Source: Anaerococcus jeddahensis
GTDB lineage: Bacteria > Bacillota > Clostridia > Tissierellales > Peptoniphilaceae
Assembly: GCF_001182725.1 (NCBI RefSeq)
Contig: NZ_CWHU01000004.1
Span: 285,506 to 349,505, forward strand
Length of the DNA: 64,000 bases
Direction of reading: 5' to 3'
The notes under the pieces were generated by a model, which had not been told where the DNA came from, made no database searches, and was given only the letters and a program-made list of their open reading frames with translations. Shown one piece after another: positions 1-9,775 of the stretch. Positions within the stretch are counted from its first letter, which is position 1. Each line of letters begins with the position of its first letter. Position numbers and translations under genes: made by a program.

Positions 1-1547
1 CCAAGAAGAGCTCTGTGAAGCATTACCGGTCTTTTCTTTTCGCCGTTTTCGTCTATATATGTTAGGTCAAAGTTTTGTGGTAATTGGAAATCTAGTTGGA
101 TTGTTCCACATTGCCATGTTCTTTTTGCTGCATCTTCCAAGTGGAAGTCAATTTTTGGTCCGTAGAATGCTCCGTCTTTTGGATTTATTGTATAATCAAT
201 TCCTCTTTCAATTAAAGCATCTTCTAGGGCTTTTTCTGCAAAATCCCATTCTTCAATTTTTCCCATAAAATCATCTGGTCTTGTTGATAATTCTATTTTA
301 TATTTAAAGCCAAATGTTGAATATAAAAGGTCTGCAAGGTCAATCATTTTAAATACTTCGTCTTTTACTTGGCTTGGTAGACAATAAACGTGAGCATCAT
401 CTTGAGTAAATGTTCTTACTCTGAAAAGTCCGTGAAGGGCTCCTGATAATTCGTGTCTATGAACTTGGCCGTATTCTGCAAGTCTAATTGGAAGATCTCT
501 GTATGAATGTGGCTCTTCACCGTAAACTAAAACTGATCCAGGGCAGTTCATTGGTTTTACTGCATAATTTTCCCCGTCGATTTTTGTAAAGTACATATTT
601 TCCTTGTAATGATCCCAGTGACCTGATCTATGCCACAATTCCTCATTCATGATAAGTGGAGTTTGGATTTCACCATAACCATTTTCAGCCAAAACATCTG
701 TCCACCAATTTAAAAGCTCATGTCTTAAAATCATTCCGTTTTCTTTAAAAAATGGGAAGCCTGGAGCTTCTTCGTGGAAGGAGAAGAGGTTCATTTCCTT
801 ACCAATTCTTCTGTGGTCACGTCTTTTAGCTTCTTCTTGAAGTTCAATGTATTCATCTAATTGCTTTCTCTTTTCAAAGCTTATACCATAAATTCTTTGA
901 AGCATTTTTCTGTCAGAATCGCCTCTCCAATAAGCACCAGCTATAGAATTTAATTTGATTGCTTTTATAGCTTTTGTTGAAAGAAGGTGAGGTCCCTTGC
1001 AAAGGTCAACAAATACATTATCACCCATTTCATAAATAGTAATAATTTCATCTTCTGGAAGATCTTCAATTAATTCAACCTTGTAATCTTGATTTTCTTT
1101 TTTGAAATATTCCAAAGCTTCATTTCTTGAAATTTCTTTTCTTACCATTTTCAAATCTTTTTTGACAATTTCTTTCATTTTTTCTTCGATTTTTGGAAGG
1201 TCTTCTGGAACAAATCTGTGTTCAAGATCTATATCATAATAAAATCCGCCATCAATTGCAGGTCCAATTGCAAATTTTGCATCAGGCCAAATTTCCTTAA
1301 TAGCTGTAGCCATAACGTGACTTGAAGTATGCCAGAAAATTTCTTTTCCCTCTTTATCTTCAAATTTTACAACTTTAAAATCTGAATCTTCATTTATAGG
1401 TTCAGCATAACCCATAACTTTTCCATTAACAACAGCTCCCAAAGCTGATCTGAATAAGCCTTCAGAAATGTCTTTTGTAACATCTCCAACACTTACACCT
1501 TTGTCGTATTCTTTTACACTTTCATCTGGTAATTTGATTTTTATCAT
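1..1547 (-). CDS. thrS: Threonyl-tRNA synthetase, C-terminal part cut off by window edge
   Basis: Charges tRNA-Thr with threonine in the cytoplasm. Translation from the ATG at 1547-1545 gives about 515 residues. A TGS domain lies in roughly residues 1-62. An editing domain follows, with the HTSSH motif and a later CKGPHL motif. The class II catalytic core has WHRSGHWDHY and the motif-2 block FRVRTFTQDDAH. The rest of the catalytic domain and the anticodon-binding domain lie beyond base 1. The start is supported by an AAGGAG ribosome-binding site at about 1551-1560. A threonine-type T-box leader sits directly upstream. No frameshift is seen in the visible part. The assignment is firm. Confidence 0.97.
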   Translation of the reverse strand, partial: MIKIKLPDESVKEYDKGVSVGDVTKDISEGLFRSALGAVVNGKVMGYAEPINEDSDFKVVKFEDKEGKEIFWHTSSHVMATAIKEIWPDAKFAIGPAIDGGFYYDIDLEHRFVPEDLPKIEEKMKEIVKKDLKMVRKEISRNEALEYFKKENQDYKVELIEDLPEDEIITIYEMGDNVFVDLCKGPHLLSTKAIKAIKLNSIAGAYWRGDSDRKMLQRIYGISFEKRKQLDEYIELQEEAKRRDHRRIGKEMNLFSFHEEAPGFPFFKENGMILRHELLNWWTDVLAENGYGEIQTPLIMNEELWHRSGHWDHYKENMYFTKIDGENYAVKPMNCPGSVLVYGEEPHSYRDLPIRLAEYGQVHRHELSGALHGLFRVRTFTQDDAHVYCLPSQVKDEVFKMIDLADLLYSTFGFKYKIELSTRPDDFMGKIEEWDFAEKALEDALIERGIDYTINPKDGAFYGPKIDFHLEDAAKRTWQCGTIQLDFQLPQNFDLTYIDENGEKKRPVMLHRALL

Positions 1548-1674
1548 TTTTCTCTCCTTATAATTTTATCCACACTTTTCTAAAAATTTAGAAAAATTTC
1601 GTAACATTTTAAATTAAGAATCACAATTTTCTAGCTATAAATTTTTTAAAATTAAGAAAATTTTCTATTTTACA

Positions 1675-1900
1675 ATAAAAAAACACACCATCCCAAAGGA
1701 CGATGTGTCGTGGTTCCACCTTAATTTATACTCATTGATGTTTTAAGGCAGGTCATGCCTTTCGTATTACCGAAAATATCAGGGGTGGTCTTGGGGATAA
1801 TCTCAATTAAAAGCTCTCAGCAAACACTTTTTCTCTGTAAAAAAAGTAAAATCCTTACTCTTCCCGTCATCTAATCTATTTTTCTTATAAATCTATATTA
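1675..1900 (-). promoter_or_regulatory. T-box leader of thrS with terminator
   Basis: On the minus strand the T-box core GGTGGAACCACG is read from about 1722 to 1709. It is followed by a terminator hairpin with arms ACACATCGTCC and GGATGGTGTGT (about 1708-1682) and a run of T. Upstream lie AGATGACGGGAAGAG and GCTGAGAG blocks typical of T-box stem I. A candidate threonine specifier ACC lies in the segment read from about 1790. T-box RNAs sense uncharged tRNA, and the downstream gene charges tRNA-Thr, so the pairing is consistent. The exact specifier was not proven by folding. Confidence 0.88.
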
Positions 1901-2048
1901 CTAGCAAAATATTTTTTTGCAAATTTTTTTAAAATTTTTTTTTATTTTTAAATTGGACTAATTTTTTAATTAAAGATTATTTTTTATCAAAGAATTTTTT
2001 TAAAAATATTCAAGCAATTCATTTAAAATTCCAAGTGGAAAAAATTTT

Positions 2049-2072
2049 TAATATGTGATATAATACATATTA
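2049..2072 (+). promoter_or_regulatory. Candidate GntR operator over the -10 box
   Basis: A perfect inverted repeat with arms TAATATGT and ACATATTA is separated by 8 bases. The -10 hexamer TATAAT at 2059-2064 lies in its centre. It is 22 bp upstream of the GntR-family start codon. This is the usual position for an autoregulatory operator. The protein bound is inferred from proximity only. Confidence 0.55.
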
Positions 2073-2093
2073 AGAAACGCGAAAGGATTTATT

Positions 2094-2780
2094 ATGGATT
2101 TTACACCTTCTCCAATTAAAAGGAAATTTATAAAAGATGAAGCTTATGATTTAATTTCTACAAAAATTATTTCAGGGGAACTTAAACCAAAAACTAGAAT
2201 TAGAATAAATGAAATGTCTGAAGCTTTGGGGATTTCTCGTACTCCTGTTAGGGAGGCTATTTTAAAGCTTGAAGATGAGGGGCTTATTTTGTCCAAGGCT
2301 AACAGATGGACTATGGTTGCTCCTATAAATGTTGAGGAAACTTTAAATATTTATCCGATTATTTCTAGCCTTGAACAACTTGCTTTGAAACTTGGTTTTT
2401 CAAATATTGATGACAAAATGATTAAAAATCTTGAAAATATTAATGAAAAAATTAAAAAAATTCAAAGCAAAAAAAATCATATTAAAATTTTGGAACTTGA
2501 TCAGGCTTTTCACAAGGAAATTATTAATCTTTGTGATAATAGAGAGATTGAATCTATTCTTTATGGCCTTAAAAGAAAAGTTTCTAGGGTTGATATTTAT
2601 TTTTTTGAAGATGACTGCCACAAGATGTCCACTTTTGATGAACACGCAGAAATTATCAAGTTTTTAAAAGAAAGAAATTTGGACAAGGCTCTTATTGCTA
2701 TTGAAAAAAATTGGGCAAATACCATGTCAAGCCTTGAAGATATTGACTTTCCAAGTGAAGATCTTGAAGATTTTTCCTAG
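2094..2780 (+). CDS. GntR-family transcriptional regulator (FadR/FCD type)
   Basis: DNA-binding regulator of 228 residues. The N-terminal winged helix (about residues 10-75) contains the GntR signature around ISRTPVREAILKLEDEGLI. The remaining about 140 residues are helical, with an EQLALKLGF segment and D/H residues (DQAFHKEII, DEHAEI) typical of the FCD effector domain, which often binds a metal and a small carboxylate. The start has an AAAGGA site. A palindrome covers the -10 of its promoter, suggesting autoregulation. The next gene on the same strand encodes an AbgT-type transporter and is a plausible target, but a terminator separates them. The effector is unknown. Confidence 0.9.
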   Translation: MDFTPSPIKRKFIKDEAYDLISTKIISGELKPKTRIRINEMSEALGISRTPVREAILKLEDEGLILSKANRWTMVAPINVEETLNIYPIISSLEQLALKLGFSNIDDKMIKNLENINEKIKKIQSKKNHIKILELDQAFHKEIINLCDNREIESILYGLKRKVSRVDIYFFEDDCHKMSTFDEHAEIIKFLKERNLDKALIAIEKNWANTMSSLEDIDFPSEDLEDFS

Positions 2781-2823
2781 ATTTTTAAATTTTAACCTCT
2801 TTTAATCTCTTTTAATCTATATG

Positions 2824-2900
2824 GACTCTTGCAAAACTTATCATTATTCAAAGATATTAAATCATTTTTTAGTGATAGGTTTTTGCTAGGGTCTTTTTTA
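2824..2900 (+). terminator. Long terminator hairpin after the GntR gene
   Basis: GACTCTTGCAAAACTTATCA pairs with a later segment ending in GCTAGGGTC at 2893, with a few mismatches, and a T-run follows. It separates the regulator from the transporter gene. Confidence 0.7.
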
Positions 2901-2949
2901 ATTTTTATTTGCAATCTTTCTTATTAGTTTTATTTTTTTTAATTAAAAT

Positions 2950-2978
2950 TTGTAATTATTCTCTTTTTTTGATAGAAT
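2950..2978 (+). promoter_or_regulatory. Candidate promoter of the AbgT-type gene
   Basis: TTGTAA at 2950-2955 and TAGAAT at 2973-2978 have a 17-bp spacer. They lie 36 bp before the ATG, downstream of the previous terminator. Confidence 0.5.
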
Positions 2979-3014
2979 TGAAAGGCAATTTTTATTTTTT
3001 ATTAAGGAGGTTTT

Positions 3015-4565
3015 ATGACTAAAAAAGATAAGAAGATGAGAGATGCCAATGATGTTGGCGGATTTTTAAAATCTGTTGAAAAAATTGGTAACAAGATGCC
3101 TCATCCTGCAATAATATTTTTATTTTTAAGTATTTTTGTTGTGATTATTTCTCATTTTGCAGCCAAAGCTGGTCTTTCTGTTACTTATTTTGATGCAAAA
3201 GCTGGTGAGGAAGTTACAAAAAAAGCTATTTCTCTTCTAAGTCTTGAAGGTTTAAGATATATTTTCAATTCTGCTACTGATAATTTTATGAATTTTGCTC
3301 CAATCGGAACTGTTTTGGTTGCCATGCTTGGGGTTGGGGTTGCTGAAAACAGCGGACTTTTTGATGCAACTTTGAAAAATTTGCTTTCTGATGTTTCTCC
3401 AACTTTTTTGACTATTGCTGTAATTTTTGCAGGAATTATGTCAAATATTGCATCTGATGCGGGCTATGTTGTAGTTGTTCCTTTGGGCGCTATGATTTTT
3501 GCAGCTGCAGGAAGAAATCCCTTGGCAGGAATTGCGGCAGCTTTTGCTGGAGTTTCTGGAGGATTTTCTGCAAATTTACTTTTGGGAACAACTGATCCTC
3601 TTTTGACAAATATTACAAATGAAGCCTTAAAAGCTGTAGGAATGGATCTTAGAATTTCTGCAACTTGTAACATTTATTTTCTATTTATTTCAACATTTTT
3701 AATAACTTTAGTTGGAACTTTGGTTACAACAAAAATTGTTGAAAAAAACTTGGGTGAATATACAGGAAATTACAAAGCTGACCACAAGACTTTGACTGAT
3801 TTGGAGAAAAAAGGACTTAAAAATGCCTTAATTTCTTTGATTATCTTTGTAATAATCATGGATTTATTGATGTTTCCTAAGAATGCTCCCTTAAAAAGTT
3901 TTGATGAAAAGACAGGCCTTGTTAATTTGGATGAATTTTTGGCTTCTGGACTCATTCCTGCTATGATGCTTTTATTTTTAATTCCTGGTCTTGTTTATGG
4001 AAAAACTGTTGGATCTATAAAAACAAGCCATGATTTGATTGATGCTATGAGTAAGTCTATGGCTGGTATGGGTGGATTTTTGGTTTTAGCATTTTTTGCG
4101 GCTCAATTTGTTGAATATTTTTCAAAATCGAATTTAGCTTTGATTTTAGCAAAAAATGGTGCGGAATTTTTGAAATCAATTCACCTAAGTGGTCTTCCTT
4201 TATTGTTGATGTTTATTTTGCTTACTGCATTTTTAAATTTATTTATGGGATCTGCTTCAGCAAAATGGGCAATTATGGCCCCAATTTTTGTTCCAATGAT
4301 GGCAGAGCTTGGACTTTCTCCTGCTCTTACTCAAGTTGCCTACAGAATTGGCGATTCATCAACAAATATTATCACTCCTCTTATGTCTTATTTTGCAATG
4401 ATTGTTGTTTTCATGCAAAAATATGACAAGGACGCTGGCCTTGGAACCTTGACTTCAATGATGCTACCATATTCATTTGCATTTTTGATTTCTTGGTCAG
4501 GACTTATGATAGTTTGGTATTTATTGGGACTTCCACTAGGACCAGGCGCCCCACTTTTAATCTAA
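3015..4565 (+). CDS. abgT: AbgT-family transporter (p-aminobenzoyl-glutamate type)
   Basis: Integral membrane transporter of 516 residues, matching the AbgT family (about 500-520). Members import p-aminobenzoyl-glutamate, a folate breakdown product, or export sulfonamides. Visible family features are the N-terminal GNKMPHPAIIFLFLS segment, SNIASDAGYVVVVPLGAMIF, and the C-terminal block GSASAKWAIMAPIFVPM followed by YRIGDSSTNIITPLMSYF. At least ten hydrophobic spans are evident. An AAGGAGG ribosome-binding site supports the ATG. A terminator at 4602 follows, so it is probably monocistronic. A folate riboswitch and folT lie within 1 kb, strengthening a folate-salvage role. Substrate direction cannot be read from sequence. 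Confidence 0.9.
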   Translation: MTKKDKKMRDANDVGGFLKSVEKIGNKMPHPAIIFLFLSIFVVIISHFAAKAGLSVTYFDAKAGEEVTKKAISLLSLEGLRYIFNSATDNFMNFAPIGTVLVAMLGVGVAENSGLFDATLKNLLSDVSPTFLTIAVIFAGIMSNIASDAGYVVVVPLGAMIFAAAGRNPLAGIAAAFAGVSGGFSANLLLGTTDPLLTNITNEALKAVGMDLRISATCNIYFLFISTFLITLVGTLVTTKIVEKNLGEYTGNYKADHKTLTDLEKKGLKNALISLIIFVIIMDLLMFPKNAPLKSFDEKTGLVNLDEFLASGLIPAMMLLFLIPGLVYGKTVGSIKTSHDLIDAMSKSMAGMGGFLVLAFFAAQFVEYFSKSNLALILAKNGAEFLKSIHLSGLPLLLMFILLTAFLNLFMGSASAKWAIMAPIFVPMMAELGLSPALTQVAYRIGDSSTNIITPLMSYFAMIVVFMQKYDKDAGLGTLTSMMLPYSFAFLISWSGLMIVWYLLGLPLGPGAPLLI

Positions 4566-4601
4566 TTTTTTATGGATATAATTTTATATTAAAATTCAAT
4601 C

Positions 4602-4623
4602 AGACCCTTCGGGGTCTTTTTGT
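4602..4623 (+). terminator. Rho-independent terminator after abgT
   Basis: AGACCC, a TTCG tetraloop and GGGTCT are followed by TTTTTG. This is a compact, strong hairpin. Confidence 0.85.
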
Positions 4624-4667
4624 TTTAATTTTTTTGAAAATGGCTATAAATAGGATAGGAGGCTTGT

Positions 4668-4928
4668 ATGAAAATTAATGGTGATAATATAGTTTCTATT
4701 TCCAAGGCTAACGAAAATTTTTCAAAAATCGCAAGACTTGCCGATAAAAAGGGTTCAGTTGTGATTTAAAAAAATAACAAAATATCTTATGTCCTTCTTC
4801 CTTATAAGGAAGTTGAAAAAGAGGAGATTTTCCCTGATGAAAACGTGGAAGAAATTGCCCAAAGATTAATTGAAAAGATTAAGGATGAATACAATATCCA
4901 ATTGAAGCTTGATATTGAAAATAATTGA
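4668..4928 (+). pseudogene. Phd/YefM-type antitoxin-like gene with in-frame stop
   Basis: Reading from the ATG at 4668, which has a strong AGGAGG site, gives an 87-codon frame. It starts MKINGDNIVSISKANENFSK and resembles Phd/YefM-type antitoxins. Codon 34 (4767-4769) is TAA inside the segment VVI-stop-KNNKISYVLL. A single T-to-A change from the leucine codon TTA would explain it. The frame is otherwise open to the TGA at 4926. No toxin gene is visible downstream; the next 130 bp lead into the THF riboswitch promoter. A solitary, recently broken antitoxin-like gene is the best reading. A sequencing error is possible. Confidence 0.7.
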
Positions 4929-5017
4929 AAAAATTAGAATTTTCTTAAGTTTTTAGGAAAATTCTTTTTTTATAAGAAGCTTTATGTTAAAATTTGTCAA
5001 AAAAGTTTTTATTTTAT

Positions 5018-5045
5018 TTGCTTTTATGAAAAAAAATGCTATAAT
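5018..5045 (+). promoter_or_regulatory. Promoter of the THF riboswitch-folT transcript
   Basis: TTGCTT at 5018-5023, a 16-bp spacer and TATAAT at 5040-5045 preceded by TGC (extended -10). Transcription would begin about 10 bases before the riboswitch. Confidence 0.65.
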
Positions 5046-5061
5046 CATAAAGAAAATTTAA

Positions 5062-5147
5062 TAGGTAGAGTAGGGCTAAGGCGTTAAGTGCTAGAAAATG
5101 GGATGTTGTTTCTAGACGAAAGATTTTAGTCCGCATCCGCTACATCA
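5062..5147 (+). promoter_or_regulatory. Tetrahydrofolate (THF) riboswitch, folT type
   Basis: The segment carries the conserved THF aptamer pieces in order: GGTAGAGTAGG, GGCGTTAAGTGC, ATGGGATGTTG, a CTAGAA/TTCTAG helix, a CGAAAGA loop, and GTCCGCATCCGCTAC closing the outer helix with GTAG. This class binds reduced folates and typically controls folate uptake or synthesis. A small ATCAT/ATGAT hairpin and a second CTACC copy (about 5164-5169) before the AGGAGG site could form the expression platform. The next gene is a folate ECF transporter subunit. Confidence 0.9.
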
Positions 5148-5184
5148 TTTCCTATGATGGCAGACTACCAAATAGGAGGAAAAA

Positions 5185-5733
5185 ATGAAAAATTTAAAGA
5201 ACATCAGAACTTTGATTTTGCTTTCATTTTTTATAGCATTATCAATCGTAGTTTCAAGATTTTTTTCTATAACTACAGTAAGTCGAAAAATCGGTCTAGG
5301 TTTTATAATAACTGCAGCAATGTGTTCACTTTTTAACCCATCTCTTGCAGTCCTTGCATCAATCATAATTGATGTGGTTTCAAACCTGATTTTCCCAACA
5401 GCTGGAGGATTTTACTTGCCTTTCGTGACAACAAAAATCTCCTCAGCCTTAATCTATACTTTCTTTTTCTATAGAAAAGAAATAACAAGGAAAAACATAG
5501 TATTTTGTACGATTTTAAATTCACTTGTCACAAGTTTATTTCTAAACACCCTATGGACTAGCCAACTAACTGGCAATCCATTTGCGGCTCAATTTGCGAT
5601 GAGAATACCAACCATGGCAATAAACTTTGTATTTCACACCATAGTTTTAATAATAATCTTGCCAAAACTTGCAAATATTTTAAGAAGAGAAATAAAAAAA
5701 TTGGGAGCCCAACCAGAAAACGCTCCTTATTAG
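5185..5733 (+). CDS. folT: Folate-family ECF transporter S component
   Basis: Substrate-binding membrane subunit of an energy-coupling factor transporter, 182 residues with about six hydrophobic spans, typical for S components. The N-terminal segment RTLILLSFFIALSIVVSRFF and the central IIIDVVSNLIFPTAGGFYLPF match folate-type S components. It works with a shared EcfT/EcfA module that is not in this window. The ATG has an ATAGGAGG site. The THF riboswitch directly upstream independently supports folate as substrate. A small membrane-protein gene follows 9 bp later. Confidence 0.92.
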   Translation: MKNLKNIRTLILLSFFIALSIVVSRFFSITTVSRKIGLGFIITAAMCSLFNPSLAVLASIIIDVVSNLIFPTAGGFYLPFVTTKISSALIYTFFFYRKEITRKNIVFCTILNSLVTSLFLNTLWTSQLTGNPFAAQFAMRIPTMAINFVFHTIVLIIILPKLANILRREIKKLGAQPENAPY

Positions 5734-5742
5734 AAGGAAATT

Positions 5743-5952
5743 ATGAAAATATTAAAAATAATAAGCTTAATTTTAGCCCTAGCCTTCATATTTTTTGGCT
5801 ACAATATCTATTTTAAGAAAAAATATAAGCTAATAAACAATTTTGAAAAAGATTATAAAAATGGATTAAAAGATGAAAAGTATGCAAAAAAAGTAGGGTT
5901 GATTGAATTATTATTAGGAATATTTTTTATAATTTTATTTTTAGTCTTGTAG
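5743..5952 (+). CDS. Small two-span membrane protein, unknown function
   Basis: 69 residues with two hydrophobic spans: about 4-26 (IISLILALAFIFFGYNIYF) and 50-69 (GLIELLLGIFFIILFLVL). Between them is a Lys/Asp/Glu-rich loop. It begins 9 bp after folT with a GAAGGA site, so it is probably in the riboswitch-controlled transcript. A terminator follows. I do not recognise a family. Partnership with FolT is suggested only by position. Confidence 0.65.
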   Translation: MKILKIISLILALAFIFFGYNIYFKKKYKLINNFEKDYKNGLKDEKYAKKVGLIELLLGIFFIILFLVL

Positions 5953-6003
5953 AAAATTTCAACCATGATTTTTTTACAAAACTAAAAAAAAATAATTTAT
6001 AAG

Positions 6004-6038
6004 AAAAAAAGACAGGAGTTGCAGCTCCTGTCTTTTTT
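6004..6038 (+). terminator. Terminator after folT operon
   Basis: AAAGACAGGAG and CTCCTGTCTTT are perfect arms with a 6-base loop, flanked by A-run and T-run. It can act on both strands. Confidence 0.85.
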
Positions 6039-6121
6039 AATGCATCTAATACATTAGTTTCTTTACACTATCATTATATAAGCTAAAAATTTAAAATCAA
6101 TATATAAAAAAATAAAAAACA

Positions 6122-6145
6122 AAAAGCAGGAATAAATCCTGCCTT
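6122..6145 (-). terminator. Terminator after the PepSY lipoprotein gene
   Basis: GCAGGA (6126-6131) and TCCTGC (6137-6142) form a short hairpin. On the minus strand it is followed by a T-run, just past the stop at 6174. Confidence 0.6.
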
Positions 6146-6173
6146 TAATTTAAAATTATAAAAATTTTAGGTC

Positions 6174-6818
6174 TTATTTTTGAATTATATCCAAAGTTTC
6201 AGCGTCAAGTTCTACGTCATCTCCGTTTACTACATCAATTTCATAAACTAATTTTCCTTGATCATTGAAGTCTAATTCATAAGATTTTACAAAGCCCTTG
6301 TTATTTTCCAAAGCTTTTGCTATAGCTTCTTTTGGAGCTTTAACTTTTGTAAAGTCAATTGCCTTATCGTCTTCTTTGTCATCATCTTTATCTTGTTCTT
6401 TTGATAAAACTTCTCCGCTTTCAGCATCGATTTTTGCTTCAAATTCTTCATTATCTTTGAAACCTTTGATGTCATAAGCATATTTTCCATTATCTTCGTC
6501 AAATTCAAGTGATGAAACTTCTATACCATCAACTTTAAAAGCTTCTTTGAATTTATTAACAGCATCATCAAGAGAAACTTTGAATTCTTTTTCTTCAATT
6601 CCTGTTGTAGCTTCGTCAACTTTTTCTTTAGCTTGGTCTTTTTTCTCTTCAGCCTTATCTTTTACTGAAGAAACTTCCTCAGAAACTGCAGCTTTAGCAT
6701 TGCTTGCTGCATCTTTTGCATCTTCCTTTGCCTTATTTGCATTTTCTCCAGAACAAGCTGAAAGTAAAAGTGCTAATGCAAGAGCTGATGCTCCGTATTT
6801 TAAATTTTTTAATTTCAT
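6174..6818 (-). CDS. Lipoprotein with two PepSY-type domains
   Basis: 214 residues. A lipoprotein signal ends in the lipobox LLLSAC (Cys about residue 22). An Ala/Lys/Glu-rich helical linker (about 25-75) follows. Two PepSY-like repeats begin at about residues 82 and 152: each has a helix (VSLDDAVNKFKEAF; APKEAIAKALENN) followed by strands such as YAYDIKGF and LVYEIDVV. PepSY domains are thought to bind or inhibit secreted peptidases. The start has a GGAGG site. It stands alone between terminators. The target is unknown. Confidence 0.85.
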   Translation of the reverse strand: MKLKNLKYGASALALALLLSACSGENANKAKEDAKDAASNAKAAVSEEVSSVKDKAEEKKDQAKEKVDEATTGIEEKEFKVSLDDAVNKFKEAFKVDGIEVSSLEFDEDNGKYAYDIKGFKDNEEFEAKIDAESGEVLSKEQDKDDDKEDDKAIDFTKVKAPKEAIAKALENNKGFVKSYELDFNDQGKLVYEIDVVNGDDVELDAETLDIIQK

Positions 6819-6946
6819 AAAATCCCTCCGATTTATTAAATATTTCTATCCTAATATACTTCTTTAAACAAATTAATCAAGTTATTAAAAAAATTAATAT
6901 TTATCAAAAGAAATTTTAATTTTATTAATATATTGCTTTACAAATA

Positions 6947-7000
6947 AAAAGATGCTATCTCACAACGAATTAATAATTCATATTATGCAATAGCATCTTT
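6947..7000 (-). terminator. Terminator of the PTS operon
   Basis: AAAAGATGCTAT and ATAGCATCTTT form the outer stem, with an inner GAATT/AATTC pairing. On the minus strand it lies 53 bp past the PTS stop codon and is followed by a T-run. Confidence 0.75.
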
Positions 7001-7052
7001 ATCTTTTTATTGTTTTTTTCAAAAGTTTATTAAATATTTTCTATTTATATAT

Positions 7053-8869
<1,817 letters not shown>

Positions 8870-8882
8870 TTGTCCCTCCTTT

Positions 8883-9536
8883 TTATAATTCTCTTAGCTC
8901 TTTAATTATTTCTTTATAAGGTTTACCTTTTCCAAATAAAGATGATGTGCCTAAAACAAATCCTTTCACACCCTTATTACTTAACATTTTTATTTTTTCT
9001 GGTGATATTGCCCCGTCAACTATTATTTCAAAGTCATAAGAATTTTTTATTTCTAATAATTCATCTATCTTCTTATTAACATAATCTAAATATTTTTGAC
9101 CAGCAAAACCTGGATTTACAGTCATAACCATTACATAATCTACAATGTCAAGAATTGGTTTTATAGATTCTATAGATGTTGCAGGATTTATTACTACAGC
9201 AGGCTTTACACCATTTTCTTTTATTTTTGATAAGGTTCTGCCCAATTGCTTATCTGATTCAGGATGAACATAAATTATATCTGCTCCAGATTTTGTAAAT
9301 AAATCTATATGTTTGTATGGATCTTCTATCATAAGATGGACATCTACACTTATATTTGATAATTTCTTTATAATTTCTAAATCTTGTATTCCCATCCCAA
9401 AATTAGGAACAAAACTTCCATCCATAATATCAATATGAAAGCTGTCAATACCTGCTTCTTTTAAATCCTTAACCTCATTTTCTAAATCTGAAAAATCAGC
9501 ACACATCATTGAGGGTAGTAATAATTTTTCTTTCAA
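8883..9536 (-). CDS. Ribulose-phosphate 3-epimerase family (Rpe/AlsE-like)
   Basis: 217-residue TIM barrel that epimerises C3 of ketose phosphates. Family motifs are SMMCADFSDLENEV at the N terminus, HIDIMDGSFVPNFGMG, VHLMIEDP, MTVNPGFAGQKY and VDGAISPEKI; the metal-binding His and Asp residues are present. It is the first gene of the operon, directly behind an operator repeat. It could be general Rpe or an allulose-6-phosphate 3-epimerase (AlsE). Pairing with RpiB and a dedicated PTS makes the second option attractive, but I cannot distinguish them from motifs. Confidence 0.9.
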   Translation of the reverse strand: MKEKLLLPSMMCADFSDLENEVKDLKEAGIDSFHIDIMDGSFVPNFGMGIQDLEIIKKLSNISVDVHLMIEDPYKHIDLFTKSGADIIYVHPESDKQLGRTLSKIKENGVKPAVVINPATSIESIKPILDIVDYVMVMTVNPGFAGQKYLDYVNKKIDELLEIKNSYDFEIIVDGAISPEKIKMLSNKGVKGFVLGTSSLFGKGKPYKEIIKELREL

Positions 9537-9556
9537 TAATTTCTCCTTCCTATTAT

Positions 9557-9576
9557 TTGAGTAATCCTTTACTCAA
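9557..9576. promoter_or_regulatory. Operator O1 for the divergent LacI-type regulator
   Basis: A 20-bp palindrome TTGAGTAATCCTTTACTCAA lies 20 bp before the rpe start. An identical copy lies 125 bp away. The symmetry and duplication fit a LacI-family operator pair. Confidence 0.8.
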
Positions 9577-9681
9577 ATCAAAAAATCATTTTCCCAAGAC
9601 AAATATTTCTGTTTCTTATTTTAAATTATTATTTTAAAAAATATGCTTCAAAATATAGTTCTAGGAATTTAAAATTTCTTT

Positions 9682-9701
9682 TTGAGTAATCCTTTACTCA
9701 A
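9682..9701. promoter_or_regulatory. Operator O2, identical to O1
   Basis: Second exact copy of the 20-bp palindrome, 74 bp upstream of the LacI-type gene. The 125-bp centre-to-centre spacing would allow DNA looping and control of both divergent transcripts. Confidence 0.8.
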
Positions 9702-9775
9702 GCTTTGCAAAATTGTTTTATTTTCGTTTTTATTATATACTATATTTAAAATGATGTCAAGAAAGTTGGGTAATT

